Source of the DNA: Podospora bellae-mahoneyi
Lineage: Eukaryota; Ascomycota; Sordariomycetes; Sordariales; Podosporaceae
NCBI RefSeq assembly: GCF_035222275.1
Contig: NW_026946359.1
Coordinates: 4,278,001 to 4,342,000 of the forward strand
Direction: 5' to 3'
DNA: 64,000 nucleotides
Numbering within the stretch: position 1 is the stretch's first letter; each line of letters opens with the position of its first letter. The notes under the pieces were generated by a model. It saw only the letters and a program-made list of their open reading frames with translations, made no database searches and was not told where the DNA came from. Made by a program: the position numbers and the translations under genes. Below, piece by piece: positions 22,642 to 33,500 of this stretch.

Positions 22642-25600
22642 TCAAGATTGCAATTCAAGCCCCCTTTCCTTCGCCCACTGCCTGCCAATGCGTTCCATCT
22701 CTGTACAGTCTTCAGCAGTGTTCGGATGAAGCGTCCACTCTGTGGCCGGTGCAAGCTTCCTCAACAGTTTCTTCAGTTGTGTCAAGATGGCTCTGTCCCA
22801 TTCTGAAAATGGCAATCGCAGGCTTTGTGATACCATTCTAGGGTGATTTTCTGCTCCTGATCGAAGCTCGCGTATCGGCCGGAAAACCGTTAATTCGAGA
22901 GTGTTGATGATAACCCGGGGCGCATGAGTTTCGTATCTGGGTATTCCTAACGGCAGCCAACTTCTCGTGTTCTGGCCAAGTCCGACCTCTGTAGTGCTGT
23001 GTACAGGTCTTTCAGTATCGTGATTGGAAACCCGGAAATGCGGCCTCCTGATTCGAGCGGCGCCCTGTTCCTTCCCACCACGATGGAGGGCATGCCCCAC
23101 CCTCTGCTCATCCTTCGGTCCAAATAAACTTTGCAGACTGGCCGCCTCACCAGCATCTTCATGATTGGACTGTGCTAGAGGGTTATTGGAATGGCCCGAA
23201 GCAGATGTTTCTGTGACTACTGCGCGAGCGTTGTGTTGAGATCGAATCACCGGCCCTGCCGTGGGTCTTACCAAGCCATCACTGTCGCCTTCGACGTTGT
23301 TTCTATGCTTCTCAAAAGGGAGCGTGGCTTGTTTCGAGTGACCATCTGCTCTTCTCATATCAAGATACCGCTTTTCGAAATACTTCCTGATATCACCGCC
23401 ATTTCTATGCTGCCGTGCTCCAGGATTTGTCAGACCGCTGACCGCAGTCTCGTCTTCTGAACCAGTGTTTTCAAAGCTATGGAGTTCCGTTGTCGTATCA
23501 TCAGAGTCACTAGAGCTATGTTGATTGGGATCTCCAGTTGATGACAGGACATTTTCAGCCGAAACTCCCCGAGTTACTCGGTCAAGCTGCTGATTCTGTT
23601 GTCGTTTTGGTATGTGGAGAAGCTGCGACGAGGTTCTTTGGACCGCATTTGATGACATTGGAGTCTCGCCAAGAGGCACTTCCAGTCTTTGGGCTGCGTT
23701 GTCTGAACACCCACCGATGAGTAGTCTGGCTGCCCTTGACACGTGAGGGTAGATGTGGCGCGGCAGTAGGCGATTTTTATACGTCGGGTGGCTCGTATTA
23801 CCATGGCTCGGCCGAAGTGATGGTGGGATCAACTGGTCTGGCTCGGAAGATGGTGACGGGGTCAATGGCGTGACTGGGAGCTTGAAGCTAGGGTTCAGTC
23901 TCACAATAGGCAGTCCTCGCTGATGAGATTGGGCTGGGCCCCTAATACCCGTAGCTTCTGCACGTGGAGGCACTCTGGATAATGTCGGCTGTTTCTCGTG
24001 AAACTGCTGGTTGTCCGGGCGGCCCGAGGGAAGAGGGCGCCTTTTGAGACTTCCCATAGCTGCAATAGACCACGGGTTGAGCTCTGCCAAAGCGTTATGT
24101 CCGTCGGCCACATGAGACTCTGAACGCTGCCGACTTTCCACTTGGCTTTGGGTGTCGGTGTTGCTCTCCTCTTCCAGAGTTGGACACACAGGTTGGCCCA
24201 ATTCGTTCTGACTCTCCATGTCAAAGTCACCATCCGATCCGTCTACCGGAGCCGACATATCAACCGTCCACGAACTCGCTTGGCCCTTATGAAATGTTGG
24301 CGAATGCAGGTAATTTTGTAGAGTTACGTTGGTACTTACGGTGAAAAGATCCCGGTGATTGTCATTATCTTGTGGGCTCATCTCTCCATCACCGTCCCCT
24401 CTGATTCGTGACGAGTGCAAAAGGGGTAACGCGGCTGCCGCATGTTTCTTATGTTGGTCGGCAATTGATGTGCTATTGGGTTCATACGGGCGGTGATTCC
24501 CCTGCCTACCAATCCCATCTTCCAAGTGTGAACAAGCTTCCAACACCTCCCCCCTATTTTCACGACCCTGTCCCTCATTGACACTACTGGGGTAGACCAC
24601 CCGCAGGAATGTTTTGAAGTCACTGATCAATTGGTCTTCCTGAAGAAACAAAACATCCTCCTTGGTTGGCTCTATGTTAACATCGTACCATCCTAGAGAA
24701 CACCAGATGTTCAGACAGATGAAAATATCCTTGGGGACACCTGCCGAAGTTAGTGGACAGACAGACTGTCTCAAACATTCTCTCAACGCCATGGTCAGTT
24801 TTCTCCCGGTTCCTCGAGTGGCTGAAATGGGGCGGGAGTCGACAGAGAAGAAAAGGCCCTTCGGAATTTTGCTGTGCTCGACATCTGGTTTCATAAGAAT
24901 CGCTTCAAACACGTGTCGCCTGCTCCTTTCTTCGCCCGGCAAGCCTGTGTTGGGATCTGGTCTGTCGGGCCACGTTCGGACAAAACACTTAGATGCCTTC
25001 TGAACACCGAAGATCTGGATAGCTGTTTCCATAATGTCCTTGCCTGGATGCGGAGATATCCTCAGGGACTGATTGGGGTTTTCTAAGACTGCAAAGTGTA
25101 TCCTAAGCGGGTGTCTCGCAAACGCACAAGCCTGAACCAAGTGCCTCATCTTCTCGATGTTCTTCGATATCTCCACCGGCTTTCTCGCGATTCGTTCTCG
25201 GACGGGATAATTGAAGAAAATGTTGGTGACTATGACTGTAGTGCCCTGCTCAGCAGCGTGTACGCTTTGAGTTTCGACGCCGCCGTTGTCAGCAAGCCGA
25301 ATCATTTGAGGGGTTTCCAATCCGACTCTCGTGATCACATGAACGGTTGCTACCGTGTTGATACTGGCCAAGGCTGTCCCACGAAATCCAAGGGATTTCC
25401 CACCAATTTTGTCGATGTCCTCAAAGGAACTGAGCTTGCTCGTATGCGAAGGACGGCCAAGGGCGTTGAAGTCAAAGGATGATATACCGCTTCCATTATC
25501 CCTCACTTCAATCTTGTCTACAGTGTTTGGGGAAACACTGATATGTATGGTCTGTGCCCCCGAGTCCAGAGCGTTGTCCAGCAGTTCCTTCAAGACCATG

Positions 25601-25671
25601 AAAGTTGAGGTAATGTTCAAAGTCGAGCCGATCCGCCGGCAAGCATCATCCGGAAGTGGTGTGATGGGCAT
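22642..25671 (-). CDS. MLH2: MutL-family mismatch repair protein, MLH2 (PMS1-like) type
   Basis: A single open frame encodes 1009 residues. The N-terminal GHKL ATPase is clear: Glu29 and Asn33 in LKELLDNALDSGA (the same numbers as E. coli MutL), DNGSGI at 58-63, HTSKLSS at about 76-82 and GFRGTA at 95-100. Two features are divergent: the usual IAAGEV motif is replaced by IGSTLN, and GFRGEA is GFRGTA. A long polar, low-complexity middle follows. No DQHAxxER nuclease motif or other C-terminal endonuclease signature is seen. That pattern fits MLH2/human PMS1 rather than MLH1, PMS1(PMS2) or MLH3. Yeast Mlh1-Mlh2 limits gene-conversion tract length and plays an accessory repair role. A 54-nt stretch from 24339 (GTAAGT...AAG) could be an in-frame intron. 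Confidence 0.8.
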   Translation of the reverse strand: MPITPLPDDACRRIGSTLNITSTFMVLKELLDNALDSGAQTIHISVSPNTVDKIEVRDNGSGISSFDFNALGRPSHTSKLSSFEDIDKIGGKSLGFRGTALASINTVATVHVITRVGLETPQMIRLADNGGVETQSVHAAEQGTTVIVTNIFFNYPVRERIARKPVEISKNIEKMRHLVQACAFARHPLRIHFAVLENPNQSLRISPHPGKDIMETAIQIFGVQKASKCFVRTWPDRPDPNTGLPGEERSRRHVFEAILMKPDVEHSKIPKGLFFSVDSRPISATRGTGRKLTMALRECLRQSVCPLTSAGVPKDIFICLNIWCSLGWYDVNIEPTKEDVLFLQEDQLISDFKTFLRVVYPSSVNEGQGRENRGEVLEACSHLEDGIGRQGNHRPYEPNSTSIADQHKKHAAAALPLLHSSRIRGDGDGEMSPQDNDNHRDLFTVSTNVTLQNYLHSPTFHKGQASSWTVDMSAPVDGSDGDFDMESQNELGQPVCPTLEEESNTDTQSQVESRQRSESHVADGHNALAELNPWSIAAMGSLKRRPLPSGRPDNQQFHEKQPTLSRVPPRAEATGIRGPAQSHQRGLPIVRLNPSFKLPVTPLTPSPSSEPDQLIPPSLRPSHGNTSHPTYKNRLLPRHIYPHVSRAARLLIGGCSDNAAQRLEVPLGETPMSSNAVQRTSSQLLHIPKRQQNQQLDRVTRGVSAENVLSSTGDPNQHSSSDSDDTTTELHSFENTGSEDETAVSGLTNPGARQHRNGGDIRKYFEKRYLDMRRADGHSKQATLPFEKHRNNVEGDSDGLVRPTAGPVIRSQHNARAVVTETSASGHSNNPLAQSNHEDAGEAASLQSLFGPKDEQRVGHALHRGGKEQGAARIRRPHFRVSNHDTERPVHSTTEVGLGQNTRSWLPLGIPRYETHAPRVIINTLELTVFRPIRELRSGAENHPRMVSQSLRLPFSEWDRAILTQLKKLLRKLAPATEWTLHPNTAEDCTEMERIGRQWAKERGLELQS

Positions 25672-25829
25672 GGTGGCTAGAAAAACAACAGAATATTGAT
25701 ATCAAGGGTAGTACTCACGGTGCTAGCGGGAGTGATGGAATAATAATAAGTAGATGAGGGAATAAGGGGCGGTGCCCACAAGGTAGATTGCTTGGTGCGG
25801 GGCAGATATGTTTTTGCGGAAGACGGTTC

Positions 25830-25860
<31 letters not shown>

Positions 25861-26525
25861 TGTGTTACTCGGCTTTCACTCTGTCCACGTGAAGACCAGA
25901 CACCTGGAACAGAGAGAAGGCACCGATGCGCTGTTAAGCTGAAAGGCGCAACCACCGTGGTTCTTGCCTTGTTGGGAGCTCGCCAGCAGTGGTTGGTACC
26001 TGGCACAAAGTAGCTGACGCACTATCGAAGGGGGGAATCCCTGTGCCCTCTCTTAATAGACTAAACTTACATGTCTCAGCAAAAACATTTAGTAGCGAGA
26101 AGTATATCGAACCTCCTGATATCCTTACATTGTGATATAATGTAGTGAGGCCATTCATCTTGAAGTTGGTCGACGGATTAGGAAGGAAGTAAACATATAC
26201 TGACAATAGGGGACCAATCAGAGCAGGAACTGAGTTGCTGACTAACCACCGTTGATGAGCCAAGAGGAAATTGCCGAGCGGCAGACGAGGCAGAAGGAGC
26301 CCCGCCATGGCCCGGGCCAGCAACGTCAGCGGACCCTCAGGAGCATTTCGAATGCCGACTGCCCCTCATTTATTCAACCTCCTTCCGGAACTTGGAAGCT
26401 CACTTTTTCACAGTTATCGTTCGAATTACTCATTCCACGACTATACAAAGCCTTCAGCCAGAGTCAAATCACGAAACGCCACAATCTGCTTACCCGACCC
26501 CGTAACCTTCCGTATCATCGACAAT
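25672..26525. promoter_or_regulatory. Divergent promoter region of the MLH2-type gene and RIB4
   Basis: It holds the T/TG microsatellite (listed separately) and an ACCAATCA box at about 26213-26220, some 310 bases before the RIB4 ATG. A frame continuous with RIB4 is open from at least 26271 with ATGs at 26307 and 26352. Confidence 0.55.
25830..25865 (+). repeat. Compound microsatellite T18 + (GT)9
   Basis: Eighteen T residues (25830-25847) run straight into about nine GT units (25848-25865). It lies about 160-195 bases upstream of the MLH2-type start codon, in its probable 5' region. Confidence 0.95.
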
Positions 26526-27325
<800 letters not shown>

Positions 27326-27729
27326 AAACAGATCGGAAAGTAGCGAACCGAAAAGCTAGGGAAGGGTCCGAAAATACAATGCTTTTCCTATTACTGAATT
27401 AGAGCAATGAAGTGCTATGTCTATCGTGAATTGTCCGAAAGGACTGCCTCAAAAATCACCAAAGAGAAAGGCTCCAAAAACACCTCCTTTCTTTCCTCAA
27501 CGCTATCCCCACTCCTTCTGGCAAAACCACTCCTGCGCCCCCTTTATCCGCCGCAAGACCGCTTCTGATACCGATAAAGATAATGAAACAAAGATGAATG
27601 TACAATGTGGCCACTTGATTTATCCAACACATGCAAAAGCAAAATGGCCAGCAGCAAAAGATCCACCAACTTCTCTAATCCCTCCGATATAGATACTAAT
27701 ACCGAGTCATACTGTGACAGGAGATGCAC
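27326..27729. other. Intergenic, convergent 3' flanks
   Basis: Short stretch between RIB4 and the large minus-strand gene. No gene is seen. Confidence 0.5.
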
Positions 27730-30558
27730 TCAGTTGATAAATGAACCCAGATCACCACCGATCGACGACGATTTCTTGCTCTTCCACATCGACTTCTTTT
27801 TCTCGCGCGTGGCCTTCATCGCCGCCCACCCCTCCTCATCGTCATCATCCGAGCCACTTCCAGACTTTGTTACCGATATTGTGGGCTGTGTGACTGCTCC
27901 CGACATGGTGGTCGATTTCCGGAGATGGCCTGGCGCCACGGGAACGTGTGGTGCCGGAACGTGGGAGACTGGACGGTAGCGGCCAGGAAGGCCAATATTG
28001 CTTCGTTCTGAGGGGGCAATTGATGGAGCGTATCCACCGCCCTGCATCATGATCGAAGGGGCAAAGCCAGGATGTTGCAGGGGCTGTATCCATGAAGCTG
28101 AGCTTGGCTGTACCATGCTCATCGTGCGCATTTGCGCGTCGCCCCCCCGACCAGTGGGCAGATCCAGCATGGAGTCGTTTCCTAGAAACGAATGACGCAT
28201 CTCAGGAGCACCGCCCACCCCCGGCATCGGTGGGAGAGGACCCATGGCGCCGAGACTGCCGGCTGACTGTGAGGTAGTCAAGTAGCCATTGGGCGTGGTG
28301 GGAGCGCTGCCATTTTGGCCCGCCATTATCTGCATAAACTGCATTTGCATCTGCATGAATGTTCGCATCTGCTGCGTCATCTGGATCTGTGCCTGGTCAC
28401 CTGGCGTCAGCATCGGAGGAGCAGCTTGATTCTGGTACATGAGATGTGACGGCATGCCGATCATCGGATCGAAAGGACCTGCCCCGGGTATGGCCGGCAT
28501 CGATGCCGAGCCGTCGATGTGCGGGCTTCCGCGCCTCATTGCGCGGTTGCGCTCTTCGTTTGCGATGATGTTGATCAGGCCACCAGGAGGAATCGCGCCT
28601 GCGGGGTTTCCGGGGGCAGGAGCGCCGCCTCCGAGAGCGAAGCTCTCGCGGACAGAGTTGCGAACCAGACCAGCGCCAAGAAATGGGTCTTGGGGAAGAT
28701 TTCTTGCAAAGGCAGGAAGACGTCCAGGGGTGCCAGCTCCGGCTCCAGCCACGGCATCTCCAGTAACCGACATTGGCCTTTGAAAGCTAGGTTGTTGTGA
28801 GGCGCGCAAGTTGGGGTTCGATGCCATGGTGCTCAGGCGTGTGGGCGGCCGGTTTCTGTTTGGGAAGCCGTGTGCAGCGAGAATAGCCAATGGAATCTCC
28901 TCATCTTCGTCTGAAGGGTCCGAAGCGTGGGCAACCGCTGGGTTGGCGCCGGAGGCGAGGGCTAGATTGGGGAGGTTCGGAGTGCTGAAAGATATTTGCA
29001 GGCTCGGTCTTGAGGAAGGTAGATTGGCAGATTCACCAGTGACCTTCATCATCTGCTGCCGGTATACCGCCATGTGTGCCTCTTGCTTCCGACGCTGCTT
29101 GGTCTGCTGCTTCGCTCTTTCAAGGTCGTCCTCGTCATCCTCATAGTTGTCCTCGTCATCGTCATCTTTGTCTTTGTTTGAGACAGCTTCCTGCTGTCGT
29201 TCCTTGTCTTGTCTTTCCTTGTCCTGGCGATACTTTTCAAACTCGGCTGGGGTCATTACCTTGTTGCTCGAAGGTGGGCTGGCGTTTTTGGCTGTGAAGC
29301 GGCTGGCAGATTTTGAAGAAAACGAATGCGTCGTGTCGAACAAACTGTCGTCATCTTCATCTCTGCGATATCTCGACGTGGAAGGGGCGTGAGACGAGAT
29401 GACAGACCCAGTCATGAACTTATTGACAGTGGACAGAGAGTCCCTCAACAGTCTCGCCTCCTCATCCTCACCATCAGCCTCCTCGGGGGTTGGTGTCTTT
29501 GGAGCAAGCAGCGGTTTCCTAAGGCCTGCTTCTGGGGACGCACTGGGCTTCCTTTCGGCAAGCGGCGAGGTATGGCGAGGAACTGGGGGAGGGAGGTTCT
29601 CCTTGATGGGGGGCGATGGACTAGACGGCGCGATTAGCTGGTCGTTGGAGTGCTGGCTGCTCCAAGAGTATGGCGAAGCCTCGACCTTGGTAGTTATGTC
29701 GATGTGAAGGGGGGAGGGCTGGTTCAATCGCGACGCAGTGAGGGAGCGGGGGGCAAGCGCCTGCCTGCCCTTTTGTTCATCTTTGACCGTGGCCACGCTT
29801 GAGCGTTTGTTGCTTCCGAGTATCATCTTGCCAAAGTCGCCGCCCAAATCAAGACTAAAGTCGTCGTCGTCGATCCTTGGTGATGTAACAGTAGTGGAAG
29901 TTGAAGTGGTGGTCGCTCTCGATCGGCCATTTACCGGCGTCTGAGCTGTCGGGACATCGGAAGCGACCGGGCTGGATGGCCTGTCCTCCTGCATCTCTGG
30001 TGCTGGGGGTAGTTGCTTCTTTTGCCCGCCAAATGAAAATGTGCGACCGGCGGCCTTGAGAAAGTTGGCCGAGGATGATTTTGGAATGGGAGGCACTGGG
30101 ATATCGGCGTGCAGCTTTTTGTTGTTTCTCCAGTCTTCCTGTCCGCCCATGTCGGCAGACGAAGGGGCAGTGGAGGCATTGCTGTGACGGGACGAGTTAT
30201 CGGTGGAGTTCGTTTTGGTCGTGTTGGAAGATCCGCTTCCGCTGCGAGCTATTAGCAATCGGAAATGAAAAAAAAGCGGAACCCCTGCTCTCGCCAGCCT
30301 TCTTATATCCCCAGCTAGGTGAAAGACGTACCGGTTGGGCTTGAGGTCAGCGAATATGTTGTCGTCAACCGTGACTTCAGACGCGGTAGACCGATGCGCG
30401 CCGTGCGGCTTGCCCGTCAATCTGACACCCCCGTCGAACGACTTTCCCCCCGAGACTTCGGTACGCTCGAGCACCCGGAACGAAGGGCCCGTCACGGCAA
30501 CATTTTCAAGGCTGTCAGCGGTTGACTTCCGCTTGACAAAAGTGGGAAACCTAGGCAT
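27730..30558 (-). CDS. Large, mostly disordered fungal protein with acidic coiled coil and Met/Gln tract
   Basis: There are two exons, 30558-30332 and 30241-27730 (complement), encoding 912 residues. The 90-nt intron (GTACGT...CGCAG) is in frame with no stop, so unspliced reading is also open; splicing gives FADLKPNRGSGSSN. The start at 30558 (MPRFPTFVKRKS) was chosen because upstream codons look like leader sequence. Order: a conserved-looking N-terminus (1-75), Ser/Thr-rich parts, an acidic Asp-run plus Lys/Gln-rich coiled coil (about 450-530), a Pro/Gly/Asn-rich middle, a Met/Gln tract near 705-725, and a basic Lys/Ser tail (KKKSMWKSKK). There is no signal peptide or membrane helix. I cannot name the family. 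The make-up suggests a scaffold or RNA/condensate-type protein, but that is inference. Confidence 0.8.
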   Translation of the reverse strand: MPRFPTFVKRKSTADSLENVAVTGPSFRVLERTEVSGGKSFDGGVRLTGKPHGAHRSTASEVTVDDNIFADLKPNRYVFHLAGDIRRLARAGVPLFFHFRLLIARSGSGSSNTTKTNSTDNSSRHSNASTAPSSADMGGQEDWRNNKKLHADIPVPPIPKSSSANFLKAAGRTFSFGGQKKQLPPAPEMQEDRPSSPVASDVPTAQTPVNGRSRATTTSTSTTVTSPRIDDDDFSLDLGGDFGKMILGSNKRSSVATVKDEQKGRQALAPRSLTASRLNQPSPLHIDITTKVEASPYSWSSQHSNDQLIAPSSPSPPIKENLPPPVPRHTSPLAERKPSASPEAGLRKPLLAPKTPTPEEADGEDEEARLLRDSLSTVNKFMTGSVISSHAPSTSRYRRDEDDDSLFDTTHSFSSKSASRFTAKNASPPSSNKVMTPAEFEKYRQDKERQDKERQQEAVSNKDKDDDDEDNYEDDEDDLERAKQQTKQRRKQEAHMAVYRQQMMKVTGESANLPSSRPSLQISFSTPNLPNLALASGANPAVAHASDPSDEDEEIPLAILAAHGFPNRNRPPTRLSTMASNPNLRASQQPSFQRPMSVTGDAVAGAGAGTPGRLPAFARNLPQDPFLGAGLVRNSVRESFALGGGAPAPGNPAGAIPPGGLINIIANEERNRAMRRGSPHIDGSASMPAIPGAGPFDPMIGMPSHLMYQNQAAPPMLTPGDQAQIQMTQQMRTFMQMQMQFMQIMAGQNGSAPTTPNGYLTTSQSAGSLGAMGPLPPMPGVGGAPEMRHSFLGNDSMLDLPTGRGGDAQMRTMSMVQPSSASWIQPLQHPGFAPSIMMQGGGYAPSIAPSERSNIGLPGRYRPVSHVPAPHVPVAPGHLRKSTTMSGAVTQPTISVTKSGSGSDDDDEEGWAAMKATREKKKSMWKSKKSSSIGGDLGSFIN

Positions 30559-33500
30559 ATAGGGAGGTCTCGATGGGGTTGTATGGGGAGATGTTGGGTG
30601 GTTGCGCCGGACTAAAAGCCGAGGAGGGCAGGGGACTGCGGTCCCTTTGTGTACTCGGGAAGGTGCGTCGGATAATACGAGGCTGGTAGGAGGTGAGGTG
30701 AGACAATGCTCAGAGAGGCTACCGAGGTTGCTGTCGGGAACAGTCGCAGCTGGGGCTCGAAAAGCCGGCGGCCGCGTGTTTCTCCTCAGACAGTAACTCG
30801 GCTGATACACGCGGTGTTGGCGGACTGCATCGTTGGGCAAAACAAGGTCAGTTACACTGTCTGCGCGAGTGGGGAGGGACATGCTGTGACCCGAGAAGCC
30901 CGAGACAGAGCTTCCAGATGGGTGCTCAGGTGCTGGGTTGCTTCGTCGGACAGCCGAGGGGGCAAGGAGGAAAGGATGCGAGACTCAGAGTCTGGTGTAT
31001 CTGCCAGGCGAACAGACGGACAGGGAGCAGGAGCTGAGACGCACTGGGCTGGTGTGCTTGCACGACACAGGTTCCAGCTGTCCGGCGGTGCCATCCTAAC
31101 CTTCCCGTGCCTCCCCTAGCGTCGTAGACCAAACCGGCACGCCCAGAGATTTAGACTGAACAACGGGAGCATAAGGGCCCTTCTGGCAACCGTCATTCTC
31201 ACGAACGATCGGTCGAGGGCTGTTTGAAGAGAGGAAGAGATCAAGGCTAGGCGGGTGACGGGCAGGCAAGGGACACGGGAAGAAAGAAGGTTTTGACTTA
31301 CAGAATCAGGAGCGAGCCAAAGTCGCAAGCTTGTTGACAATTAGGGGGATTATTGGACGACAGCCAGACGGCTTTGTGTATATAACCGCGGACACTGAGA
31401 TAGGCGTCAGGTCAGACTCTGACGGGCTCGTTTGTGTCGATGACAAATGACAAAGTAACGATGCACGATAACGCGAGGAAAACCACGCTATGAACCGGCG
31501 CTGTGGAGAGGGTTGCGAAAAAGAAACCTGGCGGTTCAAAACGGGCTGAGACTCCGAGGCGATGTAGCAAAAGAGAGGCGATTCTCGTAAACAGAGAGAG
31601 AGTAGGTAGAGTGTGCTCGAGAGAGAGGAAGGGGGAGAGAGAGAGAGAGAGAGACAGCGAATGCGATGCGGGTATGGTATGGTATGGAATCAGCGAAAGC
31701 GAAACTGGTGGGCGAAAGCGATTGACGACACACGATGCTTCAGATGGGATATCCGCGAGAGCAGCAGGGTGCAATGGGGGAAAGCAAAGACGACAGCGAC
31801 AGTGACAGTGACAGCAACCAGACGACAGGATGGGATCAGGAGGAGAAAATGGGCGGTTGGCTCGAGAATTATTTTTATTTCCATGGCATGGCATGGCATG
31901 GCATGGCGGGCATGCCCGGACAGGGCAGCTGGCAGCGGCACTGTGTGTGTATAGCCCAGCGCCCCAGGTAGGTAGGACCTTGGGCACCTGGGATGGGAGT
32001 GGGGAGGCTTTAGAAGGCGCTACCAGCGAGCGCCAGGGCACTGGTGAGAATAGCGCGCTCCCGTTGGTGGGAAACCCCCTGTTCGTCTTTGGCCTCGCAC
32101 CCCCTGCTGAGCTGCCCGGCTTTGCTGCCCGGGGCCACACAAGTCACAGCATCACAGCACAGAGTACACAACAAAAGCCACGACAGCCAGGACGAGAAAC
32201 TGCGAGCCTCAATAGGTCGCTCGTCCCCCCCGCAACGAGACACGCATGCCTTTCAAGGAATGCGCACAGCAAGCCCGTCCGTGTTTGATGCGGCCTGCGG
32301 GCGGCGGGCTGGGAACAAGGCAGGACGAGATCACTCCACGGAAAACTCCCAGGTTGGGGAGACCTGAGAGTACCTAGGTGAGGGGAACGGATGGGGATGG
32401 AGCCTCTGAGCACGGCGGAGCCCGGTCGGCCGACCTACCTGGGCCAATACAGAGTATCTGGATCGCCAAGGATCGCCAGGGATCGTGTTGTCGCCGCTAA
32501 ATAAAAGCAACAAGACAACGCGTTCCTGTTCCTGGGAGAGCGCCGCGGTGTTTGAATATTGCTTGATGCCGATCAGGCCGTCTGTGGCGTGCTTTGAGGC
32601 TTTTGATACCCAGTCAGGGCGGAGAATAAAAGCGCAGCTCGGTGGGGGAGGAAGGTGTCACACCCTCCTCCAGAAAATATATATCTAGGAAATATTGTGG
32701 TTGGTCGGAGGAAGAAGGGACTGCAATCACTCACACAGCCCTCCAGAGATAGTACGTATACTTCCTGAATTGTTCAAAGGGCCTATCAACTGTCCCCAGA
32801 AACCTGTCGGCAATACCTTCAGATCTCATCGTTGCCAGCATCACTCTGAGCCGCCAACCTCTAGTATATGTCCAGTACGTGTCCAAGCCTCACAGGGGCC
32901 CGAAGCAAGCGGTGGGCCCTGAATGGAAAAGTATCGAGATGTTTTGCTGCTCATGGCCCAACCATCTGGTTGAAGAGATCTCTTTTTGGCGATGGGTGCA
33001 GTGCTTGGCAATTTCGGAAGGCATGAGAAGCATGTCCCATAGCATGAAAGGGTATGTCCATATTATTACGCAGAACAGACATCAAATTTCCAGATGCTGA
33101 CCATGGACCGGGACGCTGCCTTGCTTTGCCGCCGCGAGTTCCTTGGATCTCTGCGTTATAGGGTTGTGTTCTGCATCGCAAACTGGTGGATCGAGACATC
33201 TAACAAAACAGGACCGTGCCGCATGTGGTTAGGAAAGAAGTGATACCGTGTGCATTGGGCACAGAGGCGGCGCTTCTTCCCCACATTAAAAGGGAAAAGG
33301 GGCGAGACTCGGAACGACCCACCGTGCTGGACTTGGCGGTGGTGTGGTTGACCATCAAGCGGTTCTTCAAGAAAACGCTGGATTGGGTATAGTGGGTGGG
33401 CTTCTGTCTGGTATACCTGCCTGGATGGTCTTCTTGAAGCTTGTTTTGATGTACAATGCTCCCTTTTTAGTGCCCAAGGGTGGCCTGGTTTTAGCAACCG

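Noticed and set aside
31412-32140. 242-codon minus-strand frame
   Set aside because: It is built on the tandem-repeat cluster (SLSLSLSL from the GA run); no protein character otherwise.
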